From Apostichopus japonicus (Eukaryota; Echinodermata; Holothuroidea; Aspidochirotida; Stichopodidae), in the NCBI RefSeq assembly GCF_037975245.1, contig NC_092574.1:884001-948000 (forward strand): a stretch of 64,000 bases of DNA, given 5' to 3'. Shown here piece by piece: positions 10,800 to 24,200 of this stretch. The notes beneath the pieces were generated by a model. It ran no database searches, was not told the origin of the DNA, and saw only the letters and a program-made list of their open reading frames with translations. The position numbers and the translations under genes were made by a program. Numbering within the stretch: the first letter of the stretch is position 1; the number at the start of each line of letters is the position of its first letter.

Positions 10800-13700
10800 C
10801 ATTTTGCCCTGTTTCAGGAGAGAATAACCCTCATTTGTTCAAACCCATGGCAACTAACAGTCTGTGAATACATTTACTCCGAAATGGGCACATTATAGTG
10901 CACCAAGTCGGTCAAGGAATGACCCCAGGGCCTCAGATATAGGCCTATAGGAACGATGCCCTAAAATGTCCCCAGACGTAATATAGGCGAAGAAAGCTAT
11001 ATTTCTCGACTTGCCGTCCTGGGAGTCATACCACAAAATTGTGAGTTTGACACCGGCATTGACATTTTTCGACAAATCTGCAAATTGCGCGTGGAAAATA
11101 AGGAAAGATTTACTGGGCTTTCAGCCAAGTAACATATACTGAATGGCCGAACTATATGTCAAACTGAAATGATCAAAGAGTGCGTCTGAAACGTTATTAG
11201 AATGATAGACTGATTCTCAGCGATAGTATTGTCTCCTTTCTTGAAAATTTGGTTTTTTATCGGTTTTAAGAGCTTTAGGGTACGTCCCAGAAGTGAAAAC
11301 CAGGCCTATGCGCTATGTCACGTCCGGTTTTTCAGCAACTATAGCTTACTTCCGGTCCGCGGTCGAATGGTCGTTCATGAGTGGTCATCATGGAGATTCG
11401 AAACCATTCAGACCAATGATATATTTTTCGCACATGTATTTTTTTTTTTGGACACCCAAAATCCAAGTGGGGGGGAGCGACAAGCTTTCATGGGGGGGGG
11501 CTGTCACATCCAACTGCTTGCACGTAATGTAGTAGCGAAAGTAGGCACCTTATCAACGTGCTGAAGGCTATGAGACTTCGTTCGCGAAATTGTATTTGAT
11601 TCTTCGGAAGCCAAAAAGGTCATTTCCAATTGCCAACAACCTCCTATCCTTATGAGGCGTAATGCAAGTGTTATTTACTAGGCTGGTAGGTGGGAGATAC
11701 GGTAGATTATGACACAAGGTTTCCACAATTTGTCTTCTTGGGGGGGGGGGGGGTGTGATAGACTTGTGCTCTAACTTAAGCTTCAAAGATAGTGTGGTGT
11801 CACTGCAGTGCAGATAAAGTCCCAGTAATTGCTCATCTGAGACTGGTGGTGGGTGGGGAAAAAGAGGGATGTCATCAAATCTGCAGATGCATTGGAACAG
11901 GCAAACGAAATGTTCACTCTGATTTCTCTTATCGATGCTTTGATGAAAGTAATGCATAACTGTTTTGAGTTCTATTATTTATTTCATAGCAGCAAATTTG
12001 TTGCCGGGCGGGGGTCGGTGTTTGTGGAAAGATCTTCAAAGGGAATAAGTAATACAAGAAGGATGAGCAACGTTGACAAAACACATTGCAGGTGGCAAAG
12101 AACTAACAATCCTGATGATAAAGAGGCAGTATAATTTTGAGTTTTGTAAATTATGTGAATTCCAATTTGTATCATTTACTTGGGGCGCTCCTCCACTTCC
12201 ACAATGAGCCAGGTATCACTTATCTTCTTCAACTCTAGGGGGGAGGTGAACACCTCTAGCAGTGGTCTGAATCTATTACAGGTAAATGCAAATCACCCCA
12301 CTGACGTAGGTCCCCCTCCTACCCCCTTTGCACATGCCACTGGCTAATACAGAGATAACACATTAGAAACCATAACTAAAAATGATACCAGATATATATA
12401 TTCCCTAATTCATAGAAATGTTAACACATGAATTTACTGTAAAGCTGCTTTCTGTTTGGAATTTTGTAGGACAATCAAACAACTGCAATCATTATTATGA
12501 TATGATAGTTACATGTAAAATACTTCAAGTTAGTCAGTGCCATTCCTTAGGTGATAAAAGACCATCAGTTGTTAGTCTCAAATCTGCCAAAATGGCTAAT
12601 GCTATCAAAGGTCCTTTCCAGAGTACCTTCCACATTACATCCAGATAATAATAGAAGATGAGAAGATTGAATTATTAAATACCATAGCAATCAAAAATGA
12701 TTTGAAATTGCATAAGTGATAAATACTGGACTTTTAAAATATTTGTGGATAATGTTAACAAATGACATTTTACTCATTCACCTAGAGGATCATGGGATAA
12801 AGCAGTGCACATTAATGAATGATTCCTTGTAAAACGGTGGGGGGGGGGGGTGTAAGAGAGTCAATATTACAAACCAGCCTTTTATTACTAATATACAAAC
12901 TAAAGATGTCTTATCGCTGGCTTGAATCTCCTTGCATCATCCATACTCAGAAAAATTTGGCATCTAATATCTATCGTATCTATTTTTAAGTACATAAATT
13001 TATAAATTTTCATGCTGTACAGTTTAGTACACATTTTAGGCACTCACTACAGTTTCAAAATTGGTTCACATAAAATGTTACAAAATATTAGACATATTAT
13101 ATGAATAAATGTAACAGAACTTGTCTGAAACACAAGGAAAACAAAAAGAGCAAGAAGACAAAATTTCAGCCAACGTCAAAACAAAAAGAGCTCAGACAGA
13201 GAAGAGGAAGAAGAAGCATATTGTAAAAAAGATATAAATATATAAATGGAAAAATTAATTGCATTTCCAACCATGATACATTTACACAAAGAGAAACAAA
13301 ATTTCATGCAACATTATTTCAATGATAATCCTATGTTAACCCATGGATTACAGGCAATATGTGTATATATATATATATATAATATATAGACATATATATA
13401 TTATATATATAGACATATATATATATATTTAGATATGTATATATACGTATATAAATATATATATATATACAAATCTATATATATAGACAATGTTCTGCGT
13501 AGCACTGAGAATTCTAGTGGAAAAATTGCAAAGTTTGCAAATGCTAATAAAGAAAAGAAACATGACGGTTCGGGTATAAAACCTTTAACAAAGTGAGGAA
13601 AAACACTACTGAAACTGTAAACAGGGATAGATAAAATGGTCCAATGCACACACATGAAAGAAGCGAAAAGTAGCAGAGTAAAAGGACTTACAACAAATCG

Positions 13701-14486
13701 AATTTGGAGTTTAAACCAAAAGGGGATAAGGTGCCAAGTCCGAAAATAAGTCTATTTTCGGATCTTAGCCGATCGATACCAGTGCCTCTTGGGGGACAGA
13801 GCACATGTAACTGAAAAGTCAGTGATCTTACAGGGGGAGGGTGAATTGAAGTGAGAGGCAACAGGGTAACCAGAAAACTTGGATTTGATGGAGCGTAAAT
13901 GTTCGGTAATTCGATCTGCCAGTCTTCTAAATATATATATATGTATATACATATCAACATATATAAAAAACATTACAAAAACTAACAATTGTTATCATTT
14001 AACTTGCTTTTAATATTTGAGCATTTACATTTGAAAGACTTGATACACAAAACTGTGTGAAGCTTTTAAACAATTAATGATAACTGACTATGTTATATTA
14101 CCCTTTTTCCTTTTTGTTCAAGAAAGTTGTCCATTGTATTAAATGCACTTCGATACTCACTTTCAGATATTGAAAGTTTGAAAGAGAGCCTGAGCAAGTA
14201 TGTATCTTAAGAAATAAACAGATTTCAACCATTCCTTCTGTTAGCCCCTTTAACTTCATATATAATACATGTTTCTTATCCAATACAACTACTTTGCAAC
14301 AACAATAACACTAATACAAATAAGCATACTGGTAACATGCCAACAATTGTGATGGCACTCTCTCCCCATCCCTGATAAGGAAACAAAAACTTTACAAGAA
14401 GGTCAACAGGTCTTAGATGTTGCAAACAATTTCTCCATTCCTGTTGAAGAAACAGAGAGTTCAATGACGACAGGGTGACCACCACC
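10800..14486. other. Mostly non-coding region downstream of IDS, including its 3' UTR
   Basis: No supported gene. It contains G-runs (about 11471-11510, 11741-11752, 12838-12850), AT microsatellites and the IDS 3' untranslated sequence adjoining 14487. Short open frames (for example 11853-12134) show no domain. Confidence 0.5.
13361..13488. repeat. AT microsatellite
   Basis: Long TATATA tracts interrupted by GACATATATA; a smaller one lies at 13928-13970. Confidence 0.9.
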
Positions 14487-15229
14487 TTAGAGGATGCAAT
14501 CTCTCCATCCCTGATGAAGTTTGCTGCTCATCTCCTGAACAATATCAATATATGTCGGATCCTGAGCGACGTTGTTATCCTCACTGGGATCGTTTGCCAG
14601 AATGTAGAGCTCACTGGCATGGAGGTCTTCCCAGTCCATTTGGAAGGTAGTGTGATTAAAACCAACCCACTCCGAGTAACGGTAATCGCTGGTCCTCATG
14701 GAGTACCCCATTATGATGATGGTAGCTAGCTTTGGCAGTATGGATCCCTTCTCCGGTTGATCCGATGGTCTGGGGTACTGTGAAATGGTGCAAGTTTTCA
14801 CGTTGGAAATATTCTGTTCTCCGCCCCCAAAGTGAGACTTGATCAACGGGGCCAAGCTTACACCCTCTCTGCAAAGGGTCTCGTTCAAGGAGTCCTCGGG
14901 ACAGAGACTGGGGACCTGTAGACCGGCAAGATCAGACACTGTTGGGAAAAGGTCTACCAATTCTGCAAAGGCATTGCTGGTGGGACCTTGGTCCCTGGGA
15001 CGATACATGTGCTTCTCAGTAGATTCACTGGCAGACATTAATATACCGGATGGCTTCATGGATGTACGAGGTTTGGGTTTGAACTTCAAGGGATGGATGA
15101 GAGGAAACTTCCTTTTGGATCTTACTCCTCGGTCGGTCACTCCAGGGACATGGAAAAGGAGTGGTACGTTGGTGGCATACAGGTAATTTGTGAACTTGGA
15201 AAACTCTGAATGTTCACCAAGCTGCCAAC
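14487..15229 (-). CDS. IDS: IDS terminal coding exon 7 (human exons 8 and 9 fused)
   Basis: 743 coding nt from acceptor TTTTGATAG to stop TAA. It encodes residues 341-587: GWQLGEH, the K352 region, [26 protein letters not shown], and the C-terminal [20 protein letters not shown] block that builds the substrate pocket. In human this stretch is interrupted by an intron; here it is continuous. The protein ends slightly differently from human after [16 protein letters not shown]. No canonical AATAAA was seen close by; an ATTAAA-like word lies at 14008-14013 on this strand. Confidence 0.96.
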
Positions 15230-18200
15230 CTATCAAAAAAAGACAAGGAAAAATAGTTGTTCATAAGAATTCTCCTACGAAGAGCTCCTAACAAGAACAA
15301 AAAATGCAGAACTTATTAGAGTTCGATATCTGTTGAAGTCTTCTTGTTTTGTTGTGTTCCTTCTTTTGTCTCTGAGTATGAAGTTGATCCCCAACAACTG
15401 TCTTTCTGACTGACAACAATTGGACATTTTGATTATTTGTTTCAAGAAAGATACTTGTGTAAACATTCAGAGTAGGATCCCTCTAATGACGTTTTTCAGA
15501 ATTATGAGCGGAAATAGTCAGCCATTTGCTCAATTTGACAGTGGGGTTGACAGACTATACTGAACTTATTCTCATATATTTAAATCATATATATTCTTCA
15601 TGGTTTTGACCAAAGCGTATGCACTGAATCTCACTTAGCTTCATTGACAAGGCAATGAAAGTAAAAACGCTGACGTGGTCAAAAAGAAAAACCCAGCATG
15701 AGTTTAAGGACTTACCATGATCTCCAACAAAGGATATAATTGTGTTATCAGAGAAGCCATACTTGTCTAAGGCAGAAAGGACGCGACCAAGCTGGTAGTC
15801 TGTATACGATACGGAGGAATAGTAGTTCTGGCGAATCAAATACTGTAGAATTAAAAAAGAAAGAAAAATTCTCTTTTTATTTGGGCATTCTTAAACAAAA
15901 TAAAACCAATAGACCAACTGACAACAGCAAAACACAGACAAAACCTAAAAGGCTTCTTATTTCTATCTACAAGGGAAGATATGAGTAGTATTCCAGATTT
16001 TCAGGAGGGCAGTGATAGGCCTAAACTGGATACGGTCTTATTTTCGGATGAGGTTGTCTCAAAGGAGCTGCTTCGTCTAAATGTTTCTAAGGTTCTGGAC
16101 CGGATGCAATCCATCGGTATTCAGTGAAGACTTTTGCACACCATTTCTGCGTTCCACTCTCATTGGTTTTTAGTAAATTTAGGAATGAAGGTTATGTTCC
16201 TAAGGACTGGAGATGTGCTAATATTACCCCAATTTTCAAGAAGGGTGATAAGTCTAAGCCCTGTAATTAAAGCCCTGTTAGTTTCACTAGTGTTGTTTGT
16301 AAGGTCATGGAGTCAATATTGTTAAAAAGTCTACGGTCTGTCACTTCAGTAGTCAGTCTTTGATCAGGGAGTCTCAACATGGCTTTTGTCAAAAAAGGTC
16401 TTGTTTCACTAATATCCTTGAGTTTATGGAAGATGTAACAAGCTCACTAAATAGGCAGAAGTCTGTAGATGTTGTGTTCCTGGATTTCCAGAAGGCCTTC
16501 GATAAAGTTCCCCACCAGCGTCTTTTACTTAGGCTGAAGAGTATGGGTGTCAATGGGAAATTACTGTCTTGGATCGAGAATTGGCTTGGTAATAGGAAAC
16601 AGAGGGTGGTAATCAAAGGCTGTGCTTCTTCTTGGCAGGATGTTACTAGTGGGGTTCCACAAGGGGGTCTGTATTGGGTTCCTTGTTGTTTGTTGTCTAT
16701 ATAAATGATATCCACAGAGATATTTTGTGTACAGCTAAGAAGTTTGCTGATGATACCAAATTGTATTCTGAGGTCTCTTCCAAAGCGATTCTGAGAAGTT
16801 TCAAATGGATTTGGATAAGATTTTTACCTGGTCTCAGAGGTGGCAAATGCTTTTTAATATTGATAAATGCAAGCTAATGCACATTGGTAGTAGTAACCAA
16901 AAGTTTACATACAATCTTAATGGTGTGGAGTTACAGGAGGTCTCTGTTGAAAGAGACCTAGGTATCTACATTGACTCATCTCTGCAACCTTCTAAACGTT
17001 GTGAAGCTGCTAAAAGAGGTAATAGGGTTTTGGGCAGGGGGGGCGATCTGTTTCAAAAATTGGGGGGGGGGGACATTTGCTTGGGTGCAGCTGATAGCAA
17101 CTACATCCCCAAACACGCTTCATAATATTTTGTTTATACACTTATTTCATTAAGGATGCAGTCCGTCTTGTGGGCGCAGATGAGTCTTGGATATAGTGGA
17201 GATGCCTATCTGTTCTCTGATACTATCTAAGGGGAGCGCGACCATTGGTTAGCGCGTAGCGTACAAGAATTTTTTGGGCAAATATACCTCCCAGATCGCC
17301 GGAAATAACACTTCCCAGATCCAATAATGCTCCAAAACCTCCCTAAATTTGAGATCTCATGGCTTAGAAATTTAAGTTGGGGGAAACACATGGGCATCTG
17401 CAGAAAAAAATCAGGGAACAAATAATCCAAGTAAGCTTATGTATAAGATGGGTCTGGATCCTCTCCCAGAAAACAATTATAGACTGCTGCAAATGCGATT
17501 TCCTTCCAAAATTTAACAACTGTGGATAAATGTAATAAAGTGAGAACTGCTGCATGTCATTTGCACAATGCTGGATCAAACTGCGCCAAAGTTCAATACA
17601 GGGGAATCTGCAATGCAGCTATTGGTCAAGACAAATTAGTGGGGACACGGTATATCATGTCCCCACCACTGAAAAAGTTGGTGGGGGTCCCCACCAGGAT
17701 CTGCGCCCATGGTCAGTCTAGCTAATTCATTTCAAAAATAAGTAAGAACTTCTCTTGGTGAAAGTCTGTGTCATTTTTTGGTGATATTTAGTAACAGATT
17801 GTGACTCAGTTAGACATGCGCGTAGCAAGGAATTTGCCAAGGGAGGGGCGAAGCTTGTAGGCAAACTATCTAAGCTTGGCGCCACCATGAGTTGGCACAA
17901 AGCGTAAAAGAAAATTTTGGCCGAAAATGCCTTCCAGATCGCTGGAAATGGCACTTCCCAGGCCATGTAAGTTGCATCTAAGCATTATCTATTTTGAAAT
18001 TACTAGCGATATCATAAAAGGAATATGCTCTTATAGCCACAAAAAAAAACTATGACACCAAATATTGGGGGGATATTAGATACTGTATACCCCCACCTAA
18101 AATATTGGGGGGACATGTCCCCCCAACCCCCCCCCCATGATCCCCGTACATGGTTTTAGGTATAACTTCAGTTTTCTGAAAGAGGACATCATAGTTAGGC

Positions 18201-21200
18201 TTTATAAGCAGTTGGTTAGGCCTCATATGGAGTATGCTGTGCAGGCTTGGAACCCATATTTTGCTAAGGATAAAGAAGTACTTGAAAAGGTCCAGAGGAG
18301 GGCTACTAGGATGATTAGTTCCTTAAAGAGGGTTCCTTATTATAGGCGGTTACAACTGTTGAATCTAACCACACTGGAACTTGGGAAGTTACGTGGGGAT
18401 TTGATCCAGGTTTTCAAGATTGTGTATGGTTTCGAAAAATTATCCTTTACCGACTTTTTCATGTTTGCTAACAGTAGTTGTACCAAAGGTCATTGTCTTA
18501 AACTCCAAAAGTGACATAGTAGGATTAATATTCGGCATTACTTTTCTTCTAATAGGGTTGTGAATGAGTGGAATGGTTTGCCTGAGAATGTTGTACTTGC
18601 AAGTACTGTACGTGTGAATGGGTTTAAGAATGCTTTGGACCAGCACTTTAAGCATTGTAATCGGGTCTGGGTGTTTGTGTCTTCAGTTTTTTTCTCTCTC
18701 TATAGGGTCCTTGATGGGGACTTAAGTGTCCCTCCTGATCCTTTTTTCTACTTAACTAAACTAATCTCCATAGGATTTTCATGAACGTTTTACTCATATC
18801 TCTGCATGTAAATCTTCTATAGTATTTTATCAGGATGCTAATCTATATAAAGATTGCTTGCACTTATTACACACAGATGTTTACCTGATTTATATATTCA
18901 TCTATTATTGGTCTACCGAACACAGTCTATCCCAATAGAGCAACAAAGGAAACATTACCTGGGGAAGGTTAACTATGAATTAATATTTTCATAAACCTAC
19001 TGATTCCATTCTACAGGTTCAAGAGTGTATCATTTCTTTGAAAACTTAGTTGCATTTTCAGAAGGATATAGAAAATGCCAGCTGAATAAGACCAGGGCGA
19101 TGATGAACCATAGGTTAAATAAAAACCGACTTTGAACTTTCCAGGGGGATCCAACACCCCAAATATGAGATTCTTTCAATATTTTATGACTTTTCCCTTT
19201 AGTTGTCAAAAATGACCACTGAACACACACACACTCCCAAGCCCTCTCCATTCAGCTATAGCTATTTTTTACCAAACACTGCCCATGGTAAGTATTAGTA
19301 TTCATGTCTCTTATACTGACATACTATGTAGACTGTTCAAGCTTGGCTTCTTTAGAGGAGCTTGGTATTGAATTACACACCCATGTGAGTTTTTCTGAGT
19401 TACCAACAAACAGTACAGTTTGTCCAGTTTAGTGCTCTATAATTAATATTGTTACTATCAAGTTACTATTAAGTTTTGTATTTTTGGGGTTAAAAAAACA
19501 AGTTAAATGCCTGCCTTAAAATCACACAATATAGAATGACACATATCATTATATAATATTATACGGTTATCACTACACAGAATTGACTCTGAGAACAAAG
19601 CACAACCAAGGCAGCTTAGGCATAGATTAACACAGTGGCGTAGGAGGGGTGGGGTCTAAGGGGAGGGGGTGTCCCCTAACCTTTGGAATTTTTTTTGCAT
19701 TTCCAGGTGGCCTCAGATGCAATTTGGTGCAATATAGCACACTTCAACACCCACTCCATTTTGTTAACTTAATTTTGTATTTTCACCTGGCCTTAGATGC
19801 AATTTGGTGCTCCAAATGAGTTTTCTCATTCGGAAATGAAAAAGGGGTTTTCTGACTTGCGAAGCAGGGGGGCGGAATGATACTTCCGCCCTCCACATTT
19901 TTCACTGGGGGGCTGGTGCCCCCCTGCCCTCTGGTTCCTACGCCCTTGGATTAACAGCAGTCCCATTACAGTATCAAGTACTCTGATGCAGCTTAACAAT
20001 ATAAACAAGAAACATTTAGTACTGTAATACATTCTGAATGAAGCAAAACAAATGTTAATACATGTATCTAAGTTTGTACACTAACATTAAACTAGGTATG
20101 TCCTGGTTCAGTTTACTACAGTCCTCCTCCTGAATAAACTACTTACATGGTAATCTATTGGCATAGGTCCTACTTACATGGTAACCTATTGGCATAGGTC
20201 CTACTTACATGGTAATCTATTGGCATAGGTCCTACTTACATGGTAATCTATTGGCATAGGTTCTACTTACATGGTAATCGATTGGCATAGGTCCTACTTA
20301 CATGGTAATCTATTGGCATAGATTCTACTTACATGGTAATCGATTGGCATAGGTCCTACTTACATGGTAATCTATTGGCATAGGTCCTACCTACATGGTA
20401 ATCTATTGGCATAGGTCTTACTTACATGGTAATCTATTGGCATAGGTCCTACTTACATGGTAATCTATTGGCATAGGTCCTACTTACATGGTAATCTATT
20501 GGCATAGGTCTTACTTACATGGTAATCTATTGGCATAGGTCCTACTTACATGGTAATCTATTGGCATAGGTCCTACTTACATGGTAATCTATTGGCATAG
20601 GTCCTACTTACATGGTAATCTATTGGCATAGGTCCTACTTACATGGTAATCTATTGGCATAGGTTCTACTTACATGGTAATCTATTGGCATAGGTTCTAC
20701 TTACATGGTAATCTATTGGCATAGGTCTTACTTACATGGTAATCTATTGGCATAGGTCCTACTTACATGGTAATCTATTGGCATAGGTTCTACTTACATG
20801 GTAATCTATTGGCATAGGTCCTACTTACATGGTAATCTATTGGCATAGGTCTTACTTACATGGTAATCTATTGGCATAGGTTCTACTTACATGGTAATCT
20901 ATTGGCATAGGTCCTACTTACATGGTAATCTATTGGCATAGGTTCTACTTACATGGTAATCTATTGGCATAGGTTCTACTTACATGGTAATCTATTGGCA
21001 TAGGTCTTACTTACATGGTAATCTATTGGCATAGGTCCTACTTACATGGTAATCTATTGGCATAGGTCCTACTTACATGGTAATCTATTGGCATAGGTCC
21101 TACTTACATGGTAATCTATTGGCATAGGTTCTACTTACATGGTAATCGATTGGCATAGGTCCTACTTACATGGTAATCTATTGGCATAGGTCCTACTTAC

Positions 21201-24200
21201 ATGGTAATCGATTGGCATAGGTCTTACTTACATGGTAATCTATTGGCATAGGTCTTACTTACATGGTAATCTATTGGCATAGGTTCTACTTACATGGTAA
21301 TCTATTGGCATAGGTCCTACTTACATGGTAATCTATTGGCATAGGTCCTACCTACATGGTAATCTATTGGCATAGGTCTTACTTACATGGTAATCTATTG
21401 GCATAGGTCCTACCTACATGGTAATCTATTGGCATAGGTCTTACTTACATGGTAATCTATTGGCATAGGTTCTACTTACATGGTAATCTATTGGCATAGG
21501 TCTTACTTACATGGTAATCTATTGGCATAGGTCCTACTTACATGGTAATCTATTGGCATAGGTCCTACTTACATGGTAATCTATTGGCATAGGTTCTACT
21601 TACATGGTAATCTATTGGCATAGGTTCTACTTACATGGTAATCTATTGGCATAGGTCTTACTTACATGGTAATCTATTGGCATAGGTCCTACTTACATGG
21701 TAATCTATTGGCATAGGTCTTACTTACATGGTAATCTATTGGCATAGGTCCTACTTACATGGTAATCTATTGGCATAGGTCCTACTTACATGGTAATCTA
21801 TTGGCATAGGTCCTACTTACATGGTAATCTATTGGCATAGGTCCTACTTACATGGTAATCTATTGGCATAGGTTCTACTTACATGGTAATCGATTGGCAT
21901 AGGTCCTACTTACATGGTAATCTATTGGCATAGGTCCTACCTACATGGTAATCTATTGGCATAGGTCTTACTTACATGGTAATCTATTGGCATAGGTCTT
22001 ACTTACATGGTAATCTATTGGCATAGGTTCTACTTACATGGTAATCTATTGGCATAGGTCCTACTTACATGGTAATCTATTGGCATAGGTCTTACTTACA
22101 TGGTAATCTATTGGCATAGGTCTTACTTACATGGTAATCTATTGGCATAGGTTCTACTTACATGGTAATCTATTGGCATAGGTCCTACTTACATGGTAAT
22201 CTATTGGCATAGGTCCTACTTACATGGTAATCTATTGGCATAGGTCCTACCTACATGGTAATCTATTGGCATAGGTCTTACTTACATGGTAATCTATTGG
22301 CATAGGTCCTACCTACATGGTAATCTATTGGCATAGGTCTTACTTACATGGTAATCTATTGGCATAGGTCCTACTTACATGGTAATCTATTGGCATAGGT
22401 TCTACTTACATGGTAATCTATTGGCATAGGTTCTACTTACATGGTAATCTATTGGCATAGGTCTTACTTACATGGTAATCTATTGGCATAGGTCCTACTT
22501 ACATGGTAATCTATTGGCATAGGTTCTACTTACATGGTAATCTATTGGCATAGGTTCTACTTACATGGTAATCTATTGGCATAGGTCTTACTTACATGGT
22601 AATCTATTGGCATAGGTTCTACTTACATGGTAATCTATTGGCATAGGTCTTACTTACATGGTAATCTATTGGCATAGGTCTTACTTACATGGTAATCTAT
22701 TGGCATAGGTCTTACTTACATGGTAATCTATTGGCATAGGTTCTACTTACATGGTAATCTATTGGCATAGGTCCTACTTACATGGTAATCTATTGGCATA
22801 GGTCTTACTTACATGGTAATCTATTGGCATAGGTCTTACTTACATGGTAATCTATTGGCATAGGTTCTACTTACATGGTAATCTATTGGCATAGGTCCTA
22901 CTTACATGGTAATCTATTGGCATAGGTCCTACTTACATGGTAATCTATTGGCATAGGTCCTACCTACATGGTAATCTATTGGCATAGGTCTTACTTACAT
23001 GGTAATCTATTGGCATAGGTCCTACCTACATGGTAATCTATTGGCATAGGTCTTACTTACATGGTAATCTATTGGCATAGGTCCTACTTACATGGTAATC
23101 TATTGGCATAGGTCCTACTTACATGGTAATCTATTGGCATAGGTTCTACTTACATGGTAATCTATTGGCATAGGTTCTACTTACATGGTAATCTATTGGC
23201 ATAGGTTTTACTTACATGGTAATCTATTGGCATAGGTCCTACTTACATGGTAATCTATTGGCATAGGTCTTACTTACATGGTAATCTATTGGCATAGGTC
23301 CTACTTACATGGTAATCTATTGGCATAGGTCCTACTTACATGGTAATCTATTGGCATAGGTCCTACTTACATGGTAATCTATTGGCATAGGTCCTACTTA
23401 CATGGTAATCTATTGGCATAGGTTCTACTTACATGGTAATTGATTGGCATAGGTCCTACTTACATGGTAATCTATTGGCATAGGTCCTACCTACATGGTA
23501 ATCTATTGGCATAGGTCTTACTTACATGGTAATCTATTGGCATAGGTCTTACTTACATGGTAATCTATTGGCATAGGTTCTACTTACATGGTAATCTATT
23601 GGCATAGGTCTTACTTACATGGTAATCTATTGGCATAGGTCTTACTTACATGGTAATCTATTGGCATAGGTCCTACCTACATGGTAATCTATTGGCATAG
23701 GTCTTACTTACATGGTAATCTATTGGCATAGGTCCTACTTACATGGTAATCTATTGGCATAGGTCCTACTTACATGGTAATCTATTGGCATAGGTCTTAC
23801 TTACATGGTAATTGATTGGCATAGGTCTTACTTACATGGTAATCTATTGGCATAGGTTCTACTTACATGGTAATCTATTGGCATAGGTCTTACTTACATG
23901 GTAATCTATTGGCATAGGTCTTACTTACATGGTAATCTATTGGCATAGGTCCTACTTACATGGTAATCTATTGGCATAGGTCCTACCTACATGGTAATCT
24001 ATTGGCATAGGTCTTACTTACATGGTAATCTATTGGCATAGGTCCTACCTACATGGTAATCTATTGGCATAGGTCTTACTTACATGGTAATCTATTGGCA
24101 TAGGTCCTACTTACATGGTAATCTATTGGCATAGGTTCTACTTACATGGTAATCTATTGGCATAGGTTCTACTTACATGGTAATCTATTGGCATAGGTCT

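Larger units (their letters stand above)
15955..18790 (+). mobile_element. CR1-like LINE, degenerate, antisense in an IDS intron
   Basis: A non-LTR retrotransposon of the CR1 group lies in the intron between IDS exons 5 and 6, opposite in direction to IDS. Reverse transcriptase motifs appear in order: [32 protein letters not shown], a shifted [19 protein letters not shown], then after an insertion [19 protein letters not shown] and [11 protein letters not shown]. Frameshifts and stops show it is inactive. The start is 5' truncated (no endonuclease seen) and the 3' end is not defined by a tail. Confidence 0.85.

Noticed and set aside
10578-10898. 106-codon frame with repeated SQGATCPQRA
   Set aside because: Created by the 48-bp tandem repeat; starts and ends in unrelated sequence.
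11568-11957. 129-codon minus-strand frame
   Set aside because: Runs through a G/C homopolymer (PPPPPP) and low-complexity stretches, no splice signals, no recognisable motif.
14839-15186. 115-codon plus-strand frame
   Set aside because: Lies antisense to the conserved terminal IDS exon; a shadow of real coding sequence.
16389-16715. 108-codon minus-strand frame
   Set aside because: Antisense of the LINE reverse transcriptase; no domain.
17231-17260. tRNA A-box-like words (GGTTAGCGCG)
   Set aside because: No B box and no cloverleaf could be formed; part of the nested transposon insertion.
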